DNA from: JAVJUV01 sp047314965
Lineage (GTDB): Bacteria; Pseudomonadota; Alphaproteobacteria; Rhodobacterales; Rhodobacteraceae
Direction of reading: 5' to 3'
Assembly: GCF_047314965.1 (NCBI RefSeq)
Contig: NZ_JBLBVK010000052.1
Coordinates: 115,808-179,807, forward strand
Length of the DNA stretch: 64,000 bases
The translations under genes were made by a program, and so were the position numbers. Of the stretch, positions 26,806 to 35,920 are shown piece after piece; position 1 is the stretch's first letter, and each line of letters opens with the position of its first letter. The notes beneath the pieces were generated by a model. That model saw only the letters and a program-made list of their open reading frames with translations, did no database searches and was not told the DNA's origin.

Positions 26806-28587
26806 GTGTCCGGATTGCATGCGAACTCTTCTAAACCTTCGACCTTAGTGCTCTCACCCCGAAACAGGGTTGCGCCCTCCCAAACCAGTTCCCCGGGCAT
26901 GGGAAATGTCGATCTGACACGACACAAGCCGGACGCCCGCGCACTGGACCGCCTCGGAATCGAGGCGTCGTTAAGGCTCGGTGTCCTTCCATTGCGATCC
27001 GCCGGCGCAATTACCCCGGTTGCCGTCGAACGCAGGGCAGACTTCGACGCGGCGCTTCCAGCGCTCGAGCAAGCCCTCGGCTCGGTGGTTTGCTGCCGCG
27101 CCAATCGCAATGAAATCGAGCGTCAGATTGCGGAAATGCGCGCACCAACCCTCGCTGCGCGAGCGGCACTTCGGACGCAAGCCAACGAAAGTTGTCGGGC
27201 GTGGTCCGGATCAAAGCTTGCCGCTTTTGCGGTCTTCCTCGGTCTGCTTCTGGCCCTATGGGGTGTTGCATCACCAAGCACTCTCATGATCTTCCTGACA
27301 ATCTGGGCAACACTGACTCTGATGTCTGTCACGACTCTCCGAGCGGCATCAGCACTTGTCGAGATGAAACACGCACGACGCCTTTCCCAGACATGGCGAA
27401 GTCAGAGATGCATAAGAAACCCCGGAGAGCCACAGCCCATAATCTCGCTTCTCGTACCTCTCTACGACGAACAAGACATTGCCGGTCGGCTTGTGTCGCG
27501 CCTGCAAAAATTGGAATACGACCGAAACAGGCTTGAAGTGCTGCTGGTACTGGAAGCGGATGACAAGCGCACACGCTTGGCGCTGGAAAAGGCGCATCTA
27601 CCTGGCTGGATGCGTGTTATCCACGTTCCCTCGGGCATCATTCGGACCAAACCCCGCGCCATGAACTTTGCGCTGGATTTCTGCCGAGGCGATATTGTCG
27701 GCATCTACGACGCTGAGGATGCTCCCGCACCCGACCAACTTCTCAAGGTCGCCGACGCCTTCCGCACCTCTGGCCCGCAGACGGCATGCGTACAAGGCGT
27801 TCTGGATTTCTACAATGCACGCCAGACGTGGCTGACGCGCTGCTTCACCATCGACTACGCTACCTGGTTTCGACTTGTCTTGCCTGGGATGGTGCGCCTT
27901 GGCTTCGCTATTCCGCTGGGCGGCACAACGGTGTTCTTCAGGCGTAGTGTTCTGGAACAGATCGGGCGATGGGACGCCCACAACGTGACAGAAGATGCCG
28001 ATCTTGGTATCCGCCTGGCGCGCCGGGGTTATCGCGTCGCCTTCATCTCCTCGGTCACTGAAGAGGAAGCCACTGCGTTCGTACCCACTTGGATCAGGCA
28101 GCGCTCGCGCTGGATCAAGGGCTATGCGGTGACATGGGCGGTACACATGCGCGACCCGCTCAGACTTCTCGGAGAACTTGGCGCCCTACGTTTTCTTGGG
28201 CTGCAGATCCTGTTGTTTGGCACACTGAGCCAGTTCATTCTGGCCCCTTTCCTCTGGTCCTTCTGGCTGGTGCTGTTCGGTCTTCCGCATCCAGTCTCAT
28301 CCGTTCTGCCCTGGGAAGCCGTCATCGGACTTGGCGTGATCTTCCTTCTGTCGGAAATCACGACCCTTGCCATCGCGGCACTTTCCGTCGCGACACCGCG
28401 TCACCGATGGCTGATAAAATGGGTCCCGCTCATGCATCTGTACTTTCCTTTGGCCGCGATCGCGTCATGGAAAGGTTATGCGGAACTGATTTGGAAACCG
28501 TTCTTCTGGGACAAGACAGCCCACGGACGGGCACCTACTCCGCGACCGGAGGATCACGACGCGCCGCCTCCTCGGCATCCTGCCTGA
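26806..28587 (+). CDS. GT2 glycosyltransferase with a MshEN-like N-terminal domain
   Basis: A 593-aa membrane glycosyltransferase. Residues about 45-110 (LDRLGIEASLRLGVLPLRSA, then a VAVE strand and NEIERQIAEM) look like the N-terminal domain of GspE/MshE ATPases. Two helices follow at about 138-180. The GT-A domain has SLLVPLYDEQDIAGRLV, DAEDAP as the DxD-like motif, TEDADLGIRLARRGYR and QRSRWIKG, as in processive cellulose-synthase-like enzymes. Four or so C-terminal helices follow. The start is uncertain: the GTG at 26806 is 23 bases past the only good ribosome site (AAGGAG, 26778-26783), which instead sits 5 bases before an in-frame ATC at 26788. The 3' end overlaps the GntR gene by 53 bases. 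Confidence 0.85.
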   Translation: MSGLHANSSKPSTLVLSPRNRVAPSQTSSPGMGNVDLTRHKPDARALDRLGIEASLRLGVLPLRSAGAITPVAVERRADFDAALPALEQALGSVVCCRANRNEIERQIAEMRAPTLAARAALRTQANESCRAWSGSKLAAFAVFLGLLLALWGVASPSTLMIFLTIWATLTLMSVTTLRAASALVEMKHARRLSQTWRSQRCIRNPGEPQPIISLLVPLYDEQDIAGRLVSRLQKLEYDRNRLEVLLVLEADDKRTRLALEKAHLPGWMRVIHVPSGIIRTKPRAMNFALDFCRGDIVGIYDAEDAPAPDQLLKVADAFRTSGPQTACVQGVLDFYNARQTWLTRCFTIDYATWFRLVLPGMVRLGFAIPLGGTTVFFRRSVLEQIGRWDAHNVTEDADLGIRLARRGYRVAFISSVTEEEATAFVPTWIRQRSRWIKGYAVTWAVHMRDPLRLLGELGALRFLGLQILLFGTLSQFILAPFLWSFWLVLFGLPHPVSSVLPWEAVIGLGVIFLLSEITTLAIAALSVATPRHRWLIKWVPLMHLYFPLAAIASWKGYAELIWKPFFWDKTAHGRAPTPRPEDHDAPPPRHPA

Positions 28588-29203
28588 GACGGGCCTCGAA
28601 GGCGCGGCTGATGTGGGCTCGCAAAGCGGCAGAGGCCGCTTCGCCGTCGCCGCGCGCAATCGCGTCGACAATCTCGGCATGCTCGGCCAGCGCAACCTCG
28701 CTACGGCCCTTGGCCGCAAGAGAGGTCGTGGCCATCAGGGCCATCGATCGATAAACGAGGTCCAGCTGCTGAACCAGGTAGCGGTTGTGGGAAGCGAGGT
28801 GCACCTGCCGGTGGAACCGCCGGTTGGTGCGCGCAAGCGCAGCCGGATCTCCGACGCGCGCCCTGTCTTCTTCCACCATTTCCTTCAGAAACCGAACCTC
28901 TTCTTCGGTCGCATGTCGCGCGGCCAGCTTGGCCGCCAGCCCTTCGAGTTCGGACCGCACCATGTAGAGTTCCGCCATCTGGTTATGATCCAGCGAGGCA
29001 ACGATCAGCGATCGTCCATCCCTTGCCAGAAGAGATTGCGTCTCCAGCCGTTGCAGAGCCTCGCGGATCGGCGTGCGGCTGACGCCAAAGCGCTCCGCCA
29101 GTTCACTTTCGACAAGGCGGTCCCCGGGACGGTAGGTCCCGATATCAATCGCGCGCAGAATAAGCTGATAGGCGTCCTTCTGCTCGGGTTTCGTGTCTGG
29201 CAT
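28535..29203 (-). CDS. GntR-family transcriptional regulator (FCD type)
   Basis: A 222-aa regulator with an N-terminal winged helix (RPGDRLVESELAERFGVSRT, then PIREALQRLE) and a C-terminal FCD ligand domain. Putative metal-binding positions are visible in RRFHRQVHLASHNRYL and LAEHAEIVDAIARGD. FCD regulators usually sense small organic acids. Its target is not obvious from its neighbours: it is convergent with the glycosyltransferase and divergent from the HAD phosphatase gene. Confidence 0.93.
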   Translation of the reverse strand: MPDTKPEQKDAYQLILRAIDIGTYRPGDRLVESELAERFGVSRTPIREALQRLETQSLLARDGRSLIVASLDHNQMAELYMVRSELEGLAAKLAARHATEEEVRFLKEMVEEDRARVGDPAALARTNRRFHRQVHLASHNRYLVQQLDLVYRSMALMATTSLAAKGRSEVALAEHAEIVDAIARGDGEAASAALRAHISRAFEARLRQDAEEAARRDPPVAE

Positions 29204-29298
29204 GGGCCGGCCTCCTTCGTAGAGGCCAGACTATGGCGCTGCGGCGGTCCAGATCAAGCACGATGGACGCCGCCCCGTGTCCGCGCTAGATCATTGCC

Positions 29299-29943
29299 AT
29301 GCCAAAGGATGCATTTTCTCACGTGACAACTTGGGTCTTCGACCTGGACAACACCCTTTACCCGCCACATGCGCGGCTTTTCGACCAGATCGAGGTCCGG
29401 ATGACCGATTGGGTGATGCGCGCACTGAGTGTCGACCGGGAACGGGCAAATCAGGTGCGCAAGGACTATTGGGCCCGCTATGGGACGACGCTTGCCGGTT
29501 TGATGCGGGAACACAATGTCGACCCTGCCCCATATCTGACGGATGTGCATGATATTTCGCTCGACCATCTCGAACACGACCCGCAACTCACGCATGCCAT
29601 CTCCGCACTTCCCGGACGGCGCATCGTCTACACGAACGGTTCGGCTCCTTATGCTGAGCGTGTCATCGCGGCGCGCGGTTTGTCCGGTCTTTTCGATGCC
29701 GTATACGGGGTGGAGCATGCCGGATTCATGCCAAAGCCAGAGCGCGCTGCATTCGATGCCATCATCGCGATTGATGGTTTCGCTCCCGACCGCGCGGCCA
29801 TGTTCGAAGACGATCCGAGAAACCTTGCGGAACCCCACGCCATGGGTATGCGCACCGTACACGTCGCTCCCGAACCCGAGCCAAGTGATCATATTCACCA
29901 TCATACTGACGATCTGGGCGGTTTTCTGGCGCAGTTGGTCTGA
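29299..29943 (+). CDS. HAD hydrolase, pyrimidine 5'-nucleotidase type
   Basis: A 214-aa haloacid dehalogenase-superfamily phosphatase. The nucleophile motif is WVFDLDNTLYPP, motif II is RRIVYTNGS, and motif III/IV is GFMPKPERAAF and MFEDDPRNLAEPHAMGM. Together with the helical cap (WVMRALSVDRERANQVRKDYW) this is the layout of SDT1-like pyrimidine 5'-nucleotidases. There is no clear ribosome site. The next gene starts 42 bases downstream on the same strand. Confidence 0.9.
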   Translation: MPKDAFSHVTTWVFDLDNTLYPPHARLFDQIEVRMTDWVMRALSVDRERANQVRKDYWARYGTTLAGLMREHNVDPAPYLTDVHDISLDHLEHDPQLTHAISALPGRRIVYTNGSAPYAERVIAARGLSGLFDAVYGVEHAGFMPKPERAAFDAIIAIDGFAPDRAAMFEDDPRNLAEPHAMGMRTVHVAPEPEPSDHIHHHTDDLGGFLAQLV

Positions 29944-29985
29944 GCAGCCTTCCCCTGCCCCTCGCCCCGCCCTAACTTCCCACTC

Positions 29986-31179
29986 ATGAGCGCGAACACG
30001 GATATCTTCATCTCGGGCGGAGGCATCGCCGGACTGACCGCTGCGCTGGCCATGTCTCGACTTGGCTTGTCGGTTACGATCGCCGATCCGACACCTCCCC
30101 CGGCTGGCGCCGAGGCCGACGGCTCCGATCTAAGGTCAACCGCCTTTCTTCAGCCCGCTCTACAGTTATTCCAGGAATTCGGCATCTGGGATGCGCTTGC
30201 GCGCTATGCAACGCCGTTGGAAACCCTCGCGGTCATAGACTGTACCGGTGACCCTCCGCACCCAAAGACAGAACGGGCATTCAAGTCGTCCGACCTCGGC
30301 GAAGCGGCCTTCGGATGGAACCTGCCAAACTGGCTGACACGAAAGTTTCTGACCGAAGCCGTGGCGGATGCACCAGGCGCGGACTTGCGCCTAGGAACCG
30401 GATTTCGCTCAATCCTGACGAGGGAACGCGAAGCGATCGTCACGCTCGATGACGGGACAAAAGTGAGAGCCAGACTGGCAATCGGGGCCGACGGCCGGGA
30501 CTCACCCCTGCGCGAGGCGGTCGGGATTCCGACCGAGACGACGCGCTACGGCCAGAAGGCCCTTGCCTTCACGGTGAAACACGACGTTCCTCATGGGAAC
30601 GTCTCTACCGAACTCTACCTGTCGGGCGGCGCATTCACACTGGTTCCCTTGCCGGATCACAACGGACGACCGGCCTCGGCAGTGGTCTGGATGAACGACG
30701 GCCCCGAGGCAGCCCGGCTGATGGCGCTGGACGATCAGGCCTTTTCAGAAGCTGCGACTATGCGGTCATGCGCAGTTCTGGGCCAACTGACCCTCGCATC
30801 TCCCCGTCGAGCCTGGCCGGTGGTGACCAGGCGGGCCACGAAACTGGTTGCCGAACGTACCGCGCTCGTCGCCGAGGCGGCCCATGTCCTTCCCCCGATC
30901 GGGGCACAAGGGCTAAACACCTCGTTGCACGATGTCCGCGCGCTGATCGAACTCGCCAAGGAAATGCCCGACGACATCGGACAACGCGCCTGGCTTGATC
31001 GCTACGCGAAGTCACGCGAGCGCGACATTCACACCCGCGCTCGGGTAATCGATCTTTACAACCGGGTTTGCCGGTCCGACGCGCCGCCGGTACAGGCCCT
31101 GCGCTCGCTCGGCCTGACGCTCGTTCACGACGTAGCGCCTCTGCGCAAAGGCGTCATGCGCGCCGGACTGGGAAGCTGA
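29986..31179 (+). CDS. UbiH/UbiF-family FAD-dependent monooxygenase
   Basis: A 397-aa class A flavoprotein hydroxylase. It has the FAD-binding GGGIAGLTAALAMSRLGLSV at the N-terminus, GADGRDSPLREAVG in the middle, and LPPIGAQGLNTSLHDVRAL near residue 305, corresponding to the GAQGxNxxxxD motif of UbiH, UbiF and Coq6. It is a candidate ubiquinone ring hydroxylase, acting at the membrane. Which ring carbon it modifies cannot be decided without comparing paralogues. The stop codon is 7 bases from that of the convergent aminotransferase gene. Confidence 0.88.
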   Translation: MSANTDIFISGGGIAGLTAALAMSRLGLSVTIADPTPPPAGAEADGSDLRSTAFLQPALQLFQEFGIWDALARYATPLETLAVIDCTGDPPHPKTERAFKSSDLGEAAFGWNLPNWLTRKFLTEAVADAPGADLRLGTGFRSILTREREAIVTLDDGTKVRARLAIGADGRDSPLREAVGIPTETTRYGQKALAFTVKHDVPHGNVSTELYLSGGAFTLVPLPDHNGRPASAVVWMNDGPEAARLMALDDQAFSEAATMRSCAVLGQLTLASPRRAWPVVTRRATKLVAERTALVAEAAHVLPPIGAQGLNTSLHDVRALIELAKEMPDDIGQRAWLDRYAKSRERDIHTRARVIDLYNRVCRSDAPPVQALRSLGLTLVHDVAPLRKGVMRAGLGS

Positions 31180-31186
31180 CGCTCGC

Positions 31187-32317
31187 TCAGCCGACGATAC
31201 GATCCAGTGCAGCCTCGAAACGCGCAACGCTGGCATCCACATCCATCAGCTTGTCTATTCCGAACAGGCCGACCCTGAAGCTCTTGTAGTCGGCCCCCTC
31301 GCCAACCTGCAACGGGACACCCGCTGCGATCTGCAGCCCTTCCTTGGCAAAGGCTCGACCGCTCTGGATTTCAGGGTTGTCGGTGTAACAGACCACGACA
31401 CCTGGAGCCGCAAACCCGTCTGCGGCAACAGAGCGGAAGCCTTTCGAGGCAAGGTGAGCGCGGACACGATCGCCCTGTTCCCATTGCGCGGATTTGAGAC
31501 GCTCGAACCCGTAGGACTTGCATTCAAGCATGGTATCCCGAAACGCCCGCAGCGCATCCGTCGGCATTGTGGCGTGATAGGCATGACCACCTGCTTCATA
31601 AGCCTCCATGATCGATAGCCATTTCCCCAGATCCATCGCGAAGCTGGACGATTGTCTGGATTTCACCACGCCCACCGCTCGTTCCGAGAGCATGACCATC
31701 CCGGCCGAGGGAGAGGCGGACCAGCCCTTTTGCGGCGCAGAGATCAACACATCGACCCCAAGCGCCTTCATATCAACCCAGATACAACCCGAAGCAATGC
31801 AGTCGAGAACGAACAGGCCGCCAGCCGCATGAACGGCCTCTGCAACGCGCGCAATGTAGTCGTCTGGCAGAACCATACCGGCGGAGGTCTCGACGTGAGG
31901 TGCGAAAACCGCGCTGGGTTTCTTCTCCGCGATCTGCGCAATCACCTCTTCGATCGGCGCGGGTTGAAACGGTGCCTTTGCTTCGTTTCCTGTCCGGCGG
32001 GCCATCATCACATGCTCTTCCGCAGGCAGCTTTCCTGCATCGAAGATCTGGCTCCAGCGGTACGAGAACCAGCCATTCCGGATCACCATCACCGTCTCGT
32101 CCTCTGCCAACTGGCGGGCGACGGCCTCCATGGCATAAGTGCCGCCACCTGGGATCAGAGCAACAGAGTCCGCGTGATAGACATCTTTCAGCATGGAAGA
32201 GATGTCGCGCATCACACCCTGGAATACCCCGCTCATGTGATTGAGCGAACGGTCGGTAAAGACGACCGAGAATTCCAGCAATCCCTCCGGGTCGATATCC
32301 TGTCTAAGCGCAGCCAT
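31187..32317 (-). CDS. Class V aminotransferase (alanine-glyoxylate/serine type)
   Basis: A 376-aa PLP enzyme of fold type I. The phosphate-binding region is ALIPGGGTYAMEAVARQL, the cofactor Asp is in GLFVLDCIASGCIWVDMKAL, and the Schiff-base Lys is in LISAPQKGWSASPSAGMVML. The C-terminus FRVGLFGIDKLMDVDASV is typical of the serine-glyoxylate/alanine-glyoxylate branch. GGAG lies 6 bases before the ATG at 32317. The amino donor and acceptor are not determined. It is convergent with the UbiH-like gene. Confidence 0.88.
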   Translation of the reverse strand: MAALRQDIDPEGLLEFSVVFTDRSLNHMSGVFQGVMRDISSMLKDVYHADSVALIPGGGTYAMEAVARQLAEDETVMVIRNGWFSYRWSQIFDAGKLPAEEHVMMARRTGNEAKAPFQPAPIEEVIAQIAEKKPSAVFAPHVETSAGMVLPDDYIARVAEAVHAAGGLFVLDCIASGCIWVDMKALGVDVLISAPQKGWSASPSAGMVMLSERAVGVVKSRQSSSFAMDLGKWLSIMEAYEAGGHAYHATMPTDALRAFRDTMLECKSYGFERLKSAQWEQGDRVRAHLASKGFRSVAADGFAAPGVVVCYTDNPEIQSGRAFAKEGLQIAAGVPLQVGEGADYKSFRVGLFGIDKLMDVDASVARFEAALDRIVG

Positions 32318-32384
32318 TTCCTTCTCCGTTTTGTCTTCGGATGACGTTTCGTTTCGCGACGATGAAAGCACAGTTTAAAGCAGA

Positions 32385-33167
32385 TCAGAACCGGCTTGTT
32401 CTTCGCATCGAACGTACGCTTTCTTCGGGATCAATGGACGCGAAATCCTCCTCGGTCACAACCCTGTTGCGGCCGCTTGATTTGGCCAGAAGAAGCGCCT
32501 TGTCGGCGCGTGCGATCAGACCATCGATCTTTTCGCCAATTTCTCCGCTGGCAAGACCAATGCTGATAGTCAAGGGTATCCGTCGGTTCTCAATGGGTAC
32601 GTCGAGCGCTCCAACCGCCAACCGAAGGCGTTCTGCACAACGTTTGGCTGTTTTCAAGGATGTCACTGGCAGGCAAACAATGAACTCCTCCCCGCCGTAG
32701 CGCGCCAAAATATCCCCTGTCCGGCACACTGACTGCAGTCTTTTGGCCGTCTGGGCCAGAACTTCATCGCCAAACTGATGTCCATAGGTGTCGTTGATCG
32801 ACTTGAAGCGGTCGACGTCTATCATCAGGACACTGCTTCTGGAAATGTCGACGGCACACGCATCCATGAAAAACCGGGCCCGGGTATGGACGCCGGTCAG
32901 ACTATCCGTCTCGGTCATCTGGCGCAGTTCATGCTGATGGTTCTGGCCAAGCATGATCTGCCAGCATCCAAAATATCCAAGGCCTCCCCCGAGAATGGCT
33001 GCAATGGAGATTGCGTGGTGCAGAATCGGCTCATACAGCATCTGCGACACAAACAGGCGATAGTAACCGACCGTCCCGATCACTGCTGCATCCGTAATAA
33101 TCAGGGTCCAGACCAGAACATCGATCTGGCTGCGCATTCTGATCTTGAGATCCAGGCGATCGTTCAT
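32385..33167 (-). CDS. Membrane-anchored diguanylate cyclase
   Basis: A 260-aa protein with two N-terminal helices (about residues 15-37 and 49-72) and a GGDEF domain. The active site is RYGGEEF, and the inhibitory product-binding site RTGD lies five residues upstream, so it should make cyclic di-GMP with feedback control. Further motifs are SVLMIDVDRFKSINDTYGH and LTISIGLASG. There is no obvious sensory domain beyond the membrane part. AAGGA precedes the ATG at 33167; an in-frame ATG at 33197 is less likely. The nearby GT2 protein with a MshEN-like domain is a conceivable target. Confidence 0.93.
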   Translation of the reverse strand: MNDRLDLKIRMRSQIDVLVWTLIITDAAVIGTVGYYRLFVSQMLYEPILHHAISIAAILGGGLGYFGCWQIMLGQNHQHELRQMTETDSLTGVHTRARFFMDACAVDISRSSVLMIDVDRFKSINDTYGHQFGDEVLAQTAKRLQSVCRTGDILARYGGEEFIVCLPVTSLKTAKRCAERLRLAVGALDVPIENRRIPLTISIGLASGEIGEKIDGLIARADKALLLAKSSGRNRVVTEEDFASIDPEESVRSMRRTSRF

Positions 33168-33233
33168 TCCGGTTCCTTTGGCCGATGACTTAGGCAAAAG
33201 ACTCTAAAGCGCGGTTAATCGACCCTTGGATGA

Positions 33234-33258
33234 CAGAACTGCGATTGCGGCAGTTCTG
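33234..33258 (+). promoter_or_regulatory. Inverted repeat upstream of ilvC
   Basis: CAGAACTGC (33234-33242) and GCAGTTCTG (33250-33258) are perfect inverted copies with a 7-base spacer, 76 bases before the ilvC start codon. It is a candidate operator or leader hairpin. Confidence 0.4.
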
Positions 33259-33302
33259 CGTTGCCTGCTTGCATCCGCGGCAGGTTTCGCTAGAAGCGCT
33301 TG

Positions 33303-33316
33303 GAATTTCGAAATTC
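33303..33316 (+). promoter_or_regulatory. 14-bp palindrome just upstream of the ilvC ribosome site
   Basis: GAATTTCGAAATTC is a perfect palindrome ending 18 bases before the ilvC start codon and about 9 bases before its GGGAG ribosome site. A protein bound here would block transcription or translation start of ilvC. Confidence 0.4.
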
Positions 33317-33334
33317 GGGACGAGAGGGAGCTCC

Positions 33335-34357
33335 ATGCGCGTTTACTACGATCGCGACTGCGACATCAATCTGATCAAAGACAAGAAGGTCGCCATTCTT
33401 GGTTATGGCAGCCAGGGCCACGCACATGCGCTGAACCTGCGCGACAGTGGGGCAAAGAACCTTGTGGTGGCCCTGCGCGAGGGCTCGCCCTCGGCCAAGA
33501 AAGCCGAAGGCGAAGGCCTTCAAGTGATGGGCATCGCCGAAGCGGCAGCATGGTGCGACCTGATGATGTTCACCATGCCGGACGAACTTCAGGCAGATAC
33601 CTACAGGAAATACGTCCATGACAACCTGAAAGAAGGCGCCGCTATCGCTTTCGCTCACGGACTGAACGTTCACTTCGGCCTGATCGAGCCGAAAGCGGGC
33701 GTCGACGTCATCATGATGGCGCCCAAGGGCCCCGGGCACACTGTGCGCGGCGAGTACGTGAAAGGCGGCGGCGTGCCCTGCCTGGTCGCGGTTCACAACG
33801 ACTCTTCCGGCAAGGCGCTGGAAATCGGCCTCTCCTATTGCTCCGCCATCGGCGGCGGCCGCTCGGGCATCATCGAGACCAACTTCAAGGAAGAATGCGA
33901 AACCGACCTCTTCGGCGAACAGGCCGTGCTCTGCGGCGGTCTTGTCGAACTCATCCGCATGGGCTTTGAGACGCTGGTCGAGGCCGGTTACGCCCCCGAG
34001 ATGGCCTATTTCGAGTGCCTCCACGAAGTGAAGCTGATCGTGGACCTGATCTACGAAGGCGGCATCGCGAACATGAACTACTCGATCTCGAACACCGCCG
34101 AATACGGCGAATACGTCAGCGGACCGCGGATCCTGCCGTACGACGAGACCAAGAAGCGCATGAAAGACGTCCTTTCGGATATCCAGTCCGGCGCCTTCGT
34201 CCGCGACTTCATGACCGAGAACGCGGTCGGCCAGCCGTTCTTCAAATCGACGCGCCGCAATAACGACGCTCACCAGATCGAAGAAGTCGGCGAGAAGCTG
34301 CGCGGCATGATGCCGTGGATCTCGAAGGGTAAAATGGTGGACAAGGCGAAGAACTAA
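33335..34357 (+). CDS. ilvC: Ketol-acid reductoisomerase
   Basis: Class I KARI (340 aa), second common step of valine, isoleucine and leucine synthesis, with Mg2+ and NADPH. The Rossmann motif is VAILGYGSQGHAHALNLRDS, the DxxMMFTMPDE loop follows, and MMAPKGPGHTVRGEY is present. The C-terminal metal-binding region reads GIIETNFKEECETDLFGEQ and ANMNYSISNTAEYG. GGGAG precedes the ATG at 33335. A strong terminator follows. Confidence 0.98.
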   Translation: MRVYYDRDCDINLIKDKKVAILGYGSQGHAHALNLRDSGAKNLVVALREGSPSAKKAEGEGLQVMGIAEAAAWCDLMMFTMPDELQADTYRKYVHDNLKEGAAIAFAHGLNVHFGLIEPKAGVDVIMMAPKGPGHTVRGEYVKGGGVPCLVAVHNDSSGKALEIGLSYCSAIGGGRSGIIETNFKEECETDLFGEQAVLCGGLVELIRMGFETLVEAGYAPEMAYFECLHEVKLIVDLIYEGGIANMNYSISNTAEYGEYVSGPRILPYDETKKRMKDVLSDIQSGAFVRDFMTENAVGQPFFKSTRRNNDAHQIEEVGEKLRGMMPWISKGKMVDKAKN

Positions 34358-34379
34358 CGCCTTGGCCTCCTAGACAATG

Positions 34380-34406
34380 AAAAGCCGGGCGATTGCCCGG
34401 CTTTTT
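34380..34406 (+). terminator. Rho-independent terminator of ilvC
   Basis: GCCGGGC and GCCCGGC form a perfect stem with loop GATT, preceded by AAAA and followed by TTTTT. Confidence 0.92.
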
Positions 34407-34470
34407 CGTTTGTCGCTGAGTGTTTTTCCCCCCGTACTTCCCGCTGTGTTCCCACGCCGGGCGTACGTCC

Positions 34471-35811
34471 TCAGGCAGTCTCCACGGCCCGGACCACGTC
34501 ATCGACCACGGCCACCAGCAGATTGTCGTCTTCGCATTCTGCCATGACGCGGATCAGCGGCTCTGTCCCAGACTTCCGGATCAGCAATCTTCCCTTGCCG
34601 TTCAGCCGCACTTCGGCATCGCGTATGACGTTTTGAACCGAGACCGCGTCCAGAGGTGCCGTTGCCGGATCGAAGCGGACGTTCTTCAAGAGCTGCGGAA
34701 CCGGAGCGAAGACTTGGCGCAATTCGCTGGCGGGACGGCCCGTGCGCTTCATCTCGGCCAGAAACTGAAGTCCAGCCAGCAGGCCATCGCCGGTGGTGGC
34801 ATAGTCTGTCATCACGATATGGCCGGACTGCTCTCCCCCCAGATTGAAACCACCCGCGCGCATCTCTTCCACGACATAACGGTCCCCGACAGCAGTCCGT
34901 TTGAGGGAAATGCCTTTCCGTTCAAGGTAACGTTCAAGCCCGAGGTTCGACATCACCGTAGCGACTAGCGTATTTCCGGCCAGTCGGCCTTCCTCCGCCC
35001 AACGCGCCGCGAAAAGCCCCATGATCTGATCGCCATCGGCCACGACGCCGTTTTCATCGAGGATCATGATCCGGTCCGCATCGCCATCAAGGCATATACC
35101 CACGTCGGCCCCGTGACTTACGACAGTCTCGGCCGCCAATCGCGTATCGGTCGAGCCGCAGCCCTTGTTGATATTCGTCCCATTCGGCGCCACGCCCAGC
35201 GGAATCACTTCGGCCCCAAGCTCCCAAAGCACCTGCGGCGCCGCGCGATACGCTGCGCCATTTGCGCAGTCCACGACGACCTTCAGCCCGTCTAATGTCA
35301 GATCTGACGGAAAGGTGGATTTCACCCGTTCGACATAGCGGAACAAACCATCGTCGATCCTCTTGGCGCGGCCGATATTCTCGGCCTCCGAGAGCATGAT
35401 GTCGCCTTCAAGGATCGCCTCGATGCCCGCTTCCGCTTCATCGGAAAGCTTAAAACCGTCGGGGCCAAAAAACTTGATTCCATTGTCTTGGTGCGGGTTA
35501 TGGCTGGCCGATATCATCACTCCGACATCGGCGCGCATTGACTTCACAAGAAGCCCGACGGCAGGCGTGGGCACCGGCCCGAGAAGAAGAACGTTCATGC
35601 CGGTCGAGGTGAAACCTGCAGTCAGCGCATTCTCGAACATGTACCCGGAAAGCCTTGTATCCTTTCCTATGACAACGCGATGCGCCGGCGAGCCATCGCG
35701 CCGAAAATACCGCCCTGCAGCAGCTCCCAGCCGCAACACTGTCTCGGCAGTCATTGGGTGCGTGTTCGCACGCCCCCTCACGCCGTCTGTACCGAAAAGA
35801 TTCCGTTTCAT
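34471..35811 (-). CDS. glmM: Phosphoglucosamine mutase
   Basis: GlmM (446 aa) converts glucosamine-6-phosphate to glucosamine-1-phosphate for peptidoglycan and lipopolysaccharide precursors. The N-terminus is FGTDGVRGRAN, the phosphoserine loop is GVMISASHNPHQDNGIKFFG near residue 100, the Mg2+ loop is CLDGDADRIMI, the sugar loop is GGEQSGHIVM, and the phosphate-binding C-terminus is IRKSGTEPLIRVMAE. It appears monocistronic. Confidence 0.98.
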   Translation of the reverse strand: MKRNLFGTDGVRGRANTHPMTAETVLRLGAAAGRYFRRDGSPAHRVVIGKDTRLSGYMFENALTAGFTSTGMNVLLLGPVPTPAVGLLVKSMRADVGVMISASHNPHQDNGIKFFGPDGFKLSDEAEAGIEAILEGDIMLSEAENIGRAKRIDDGLFRYVERVKSTFPSDLTLDGLKVVVDCANGAAYRAAPQVLWELGAEVIPLGVAPNGTNINKGCGSTDTRLAAETVVSHGADVGICLDGDADRIMILDENGVVADGDQIMGLFAARWAEEGRLAGNTLVATVMSNLGLERYLERKGISLKRTAVGDRYVVEEMRAGGFNLGGEQSGHIVMTDYATTGDGLLAGLQFLAEMKRTGRPASELRQVFAPVPQLLKNVRFDPATAPLDAVSVQNVIRDAEVRLNGKGRLLIRKSGTEPLIRVMAECEDDNLLVAVVDDVVRAVETA

Positions 35812-35875
35812 TGGCCTGCTCGTTCTTGTTCTCTTTGAAACTTATCACGTCAGGGAAAAGCAATCATCAATAATG

Positions 35876-35899
35876 AAAAAAGGCGGCCTCTGGGCCGCC
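35876..35899 (-). terminator. Rho-independent terminator of the SleB-like gene
   Basis: On the minus strand GGCGGCC and GGCCGCC form a perfect stem around a 4-base loop, followed by a run of T, 21 bases past the stop codon of the cell wall hydrolase gene. Confidence 0.88.
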
Positions 35900-35920
35900 G
35901 TTTCTTGCCTGTCGTCCGCC

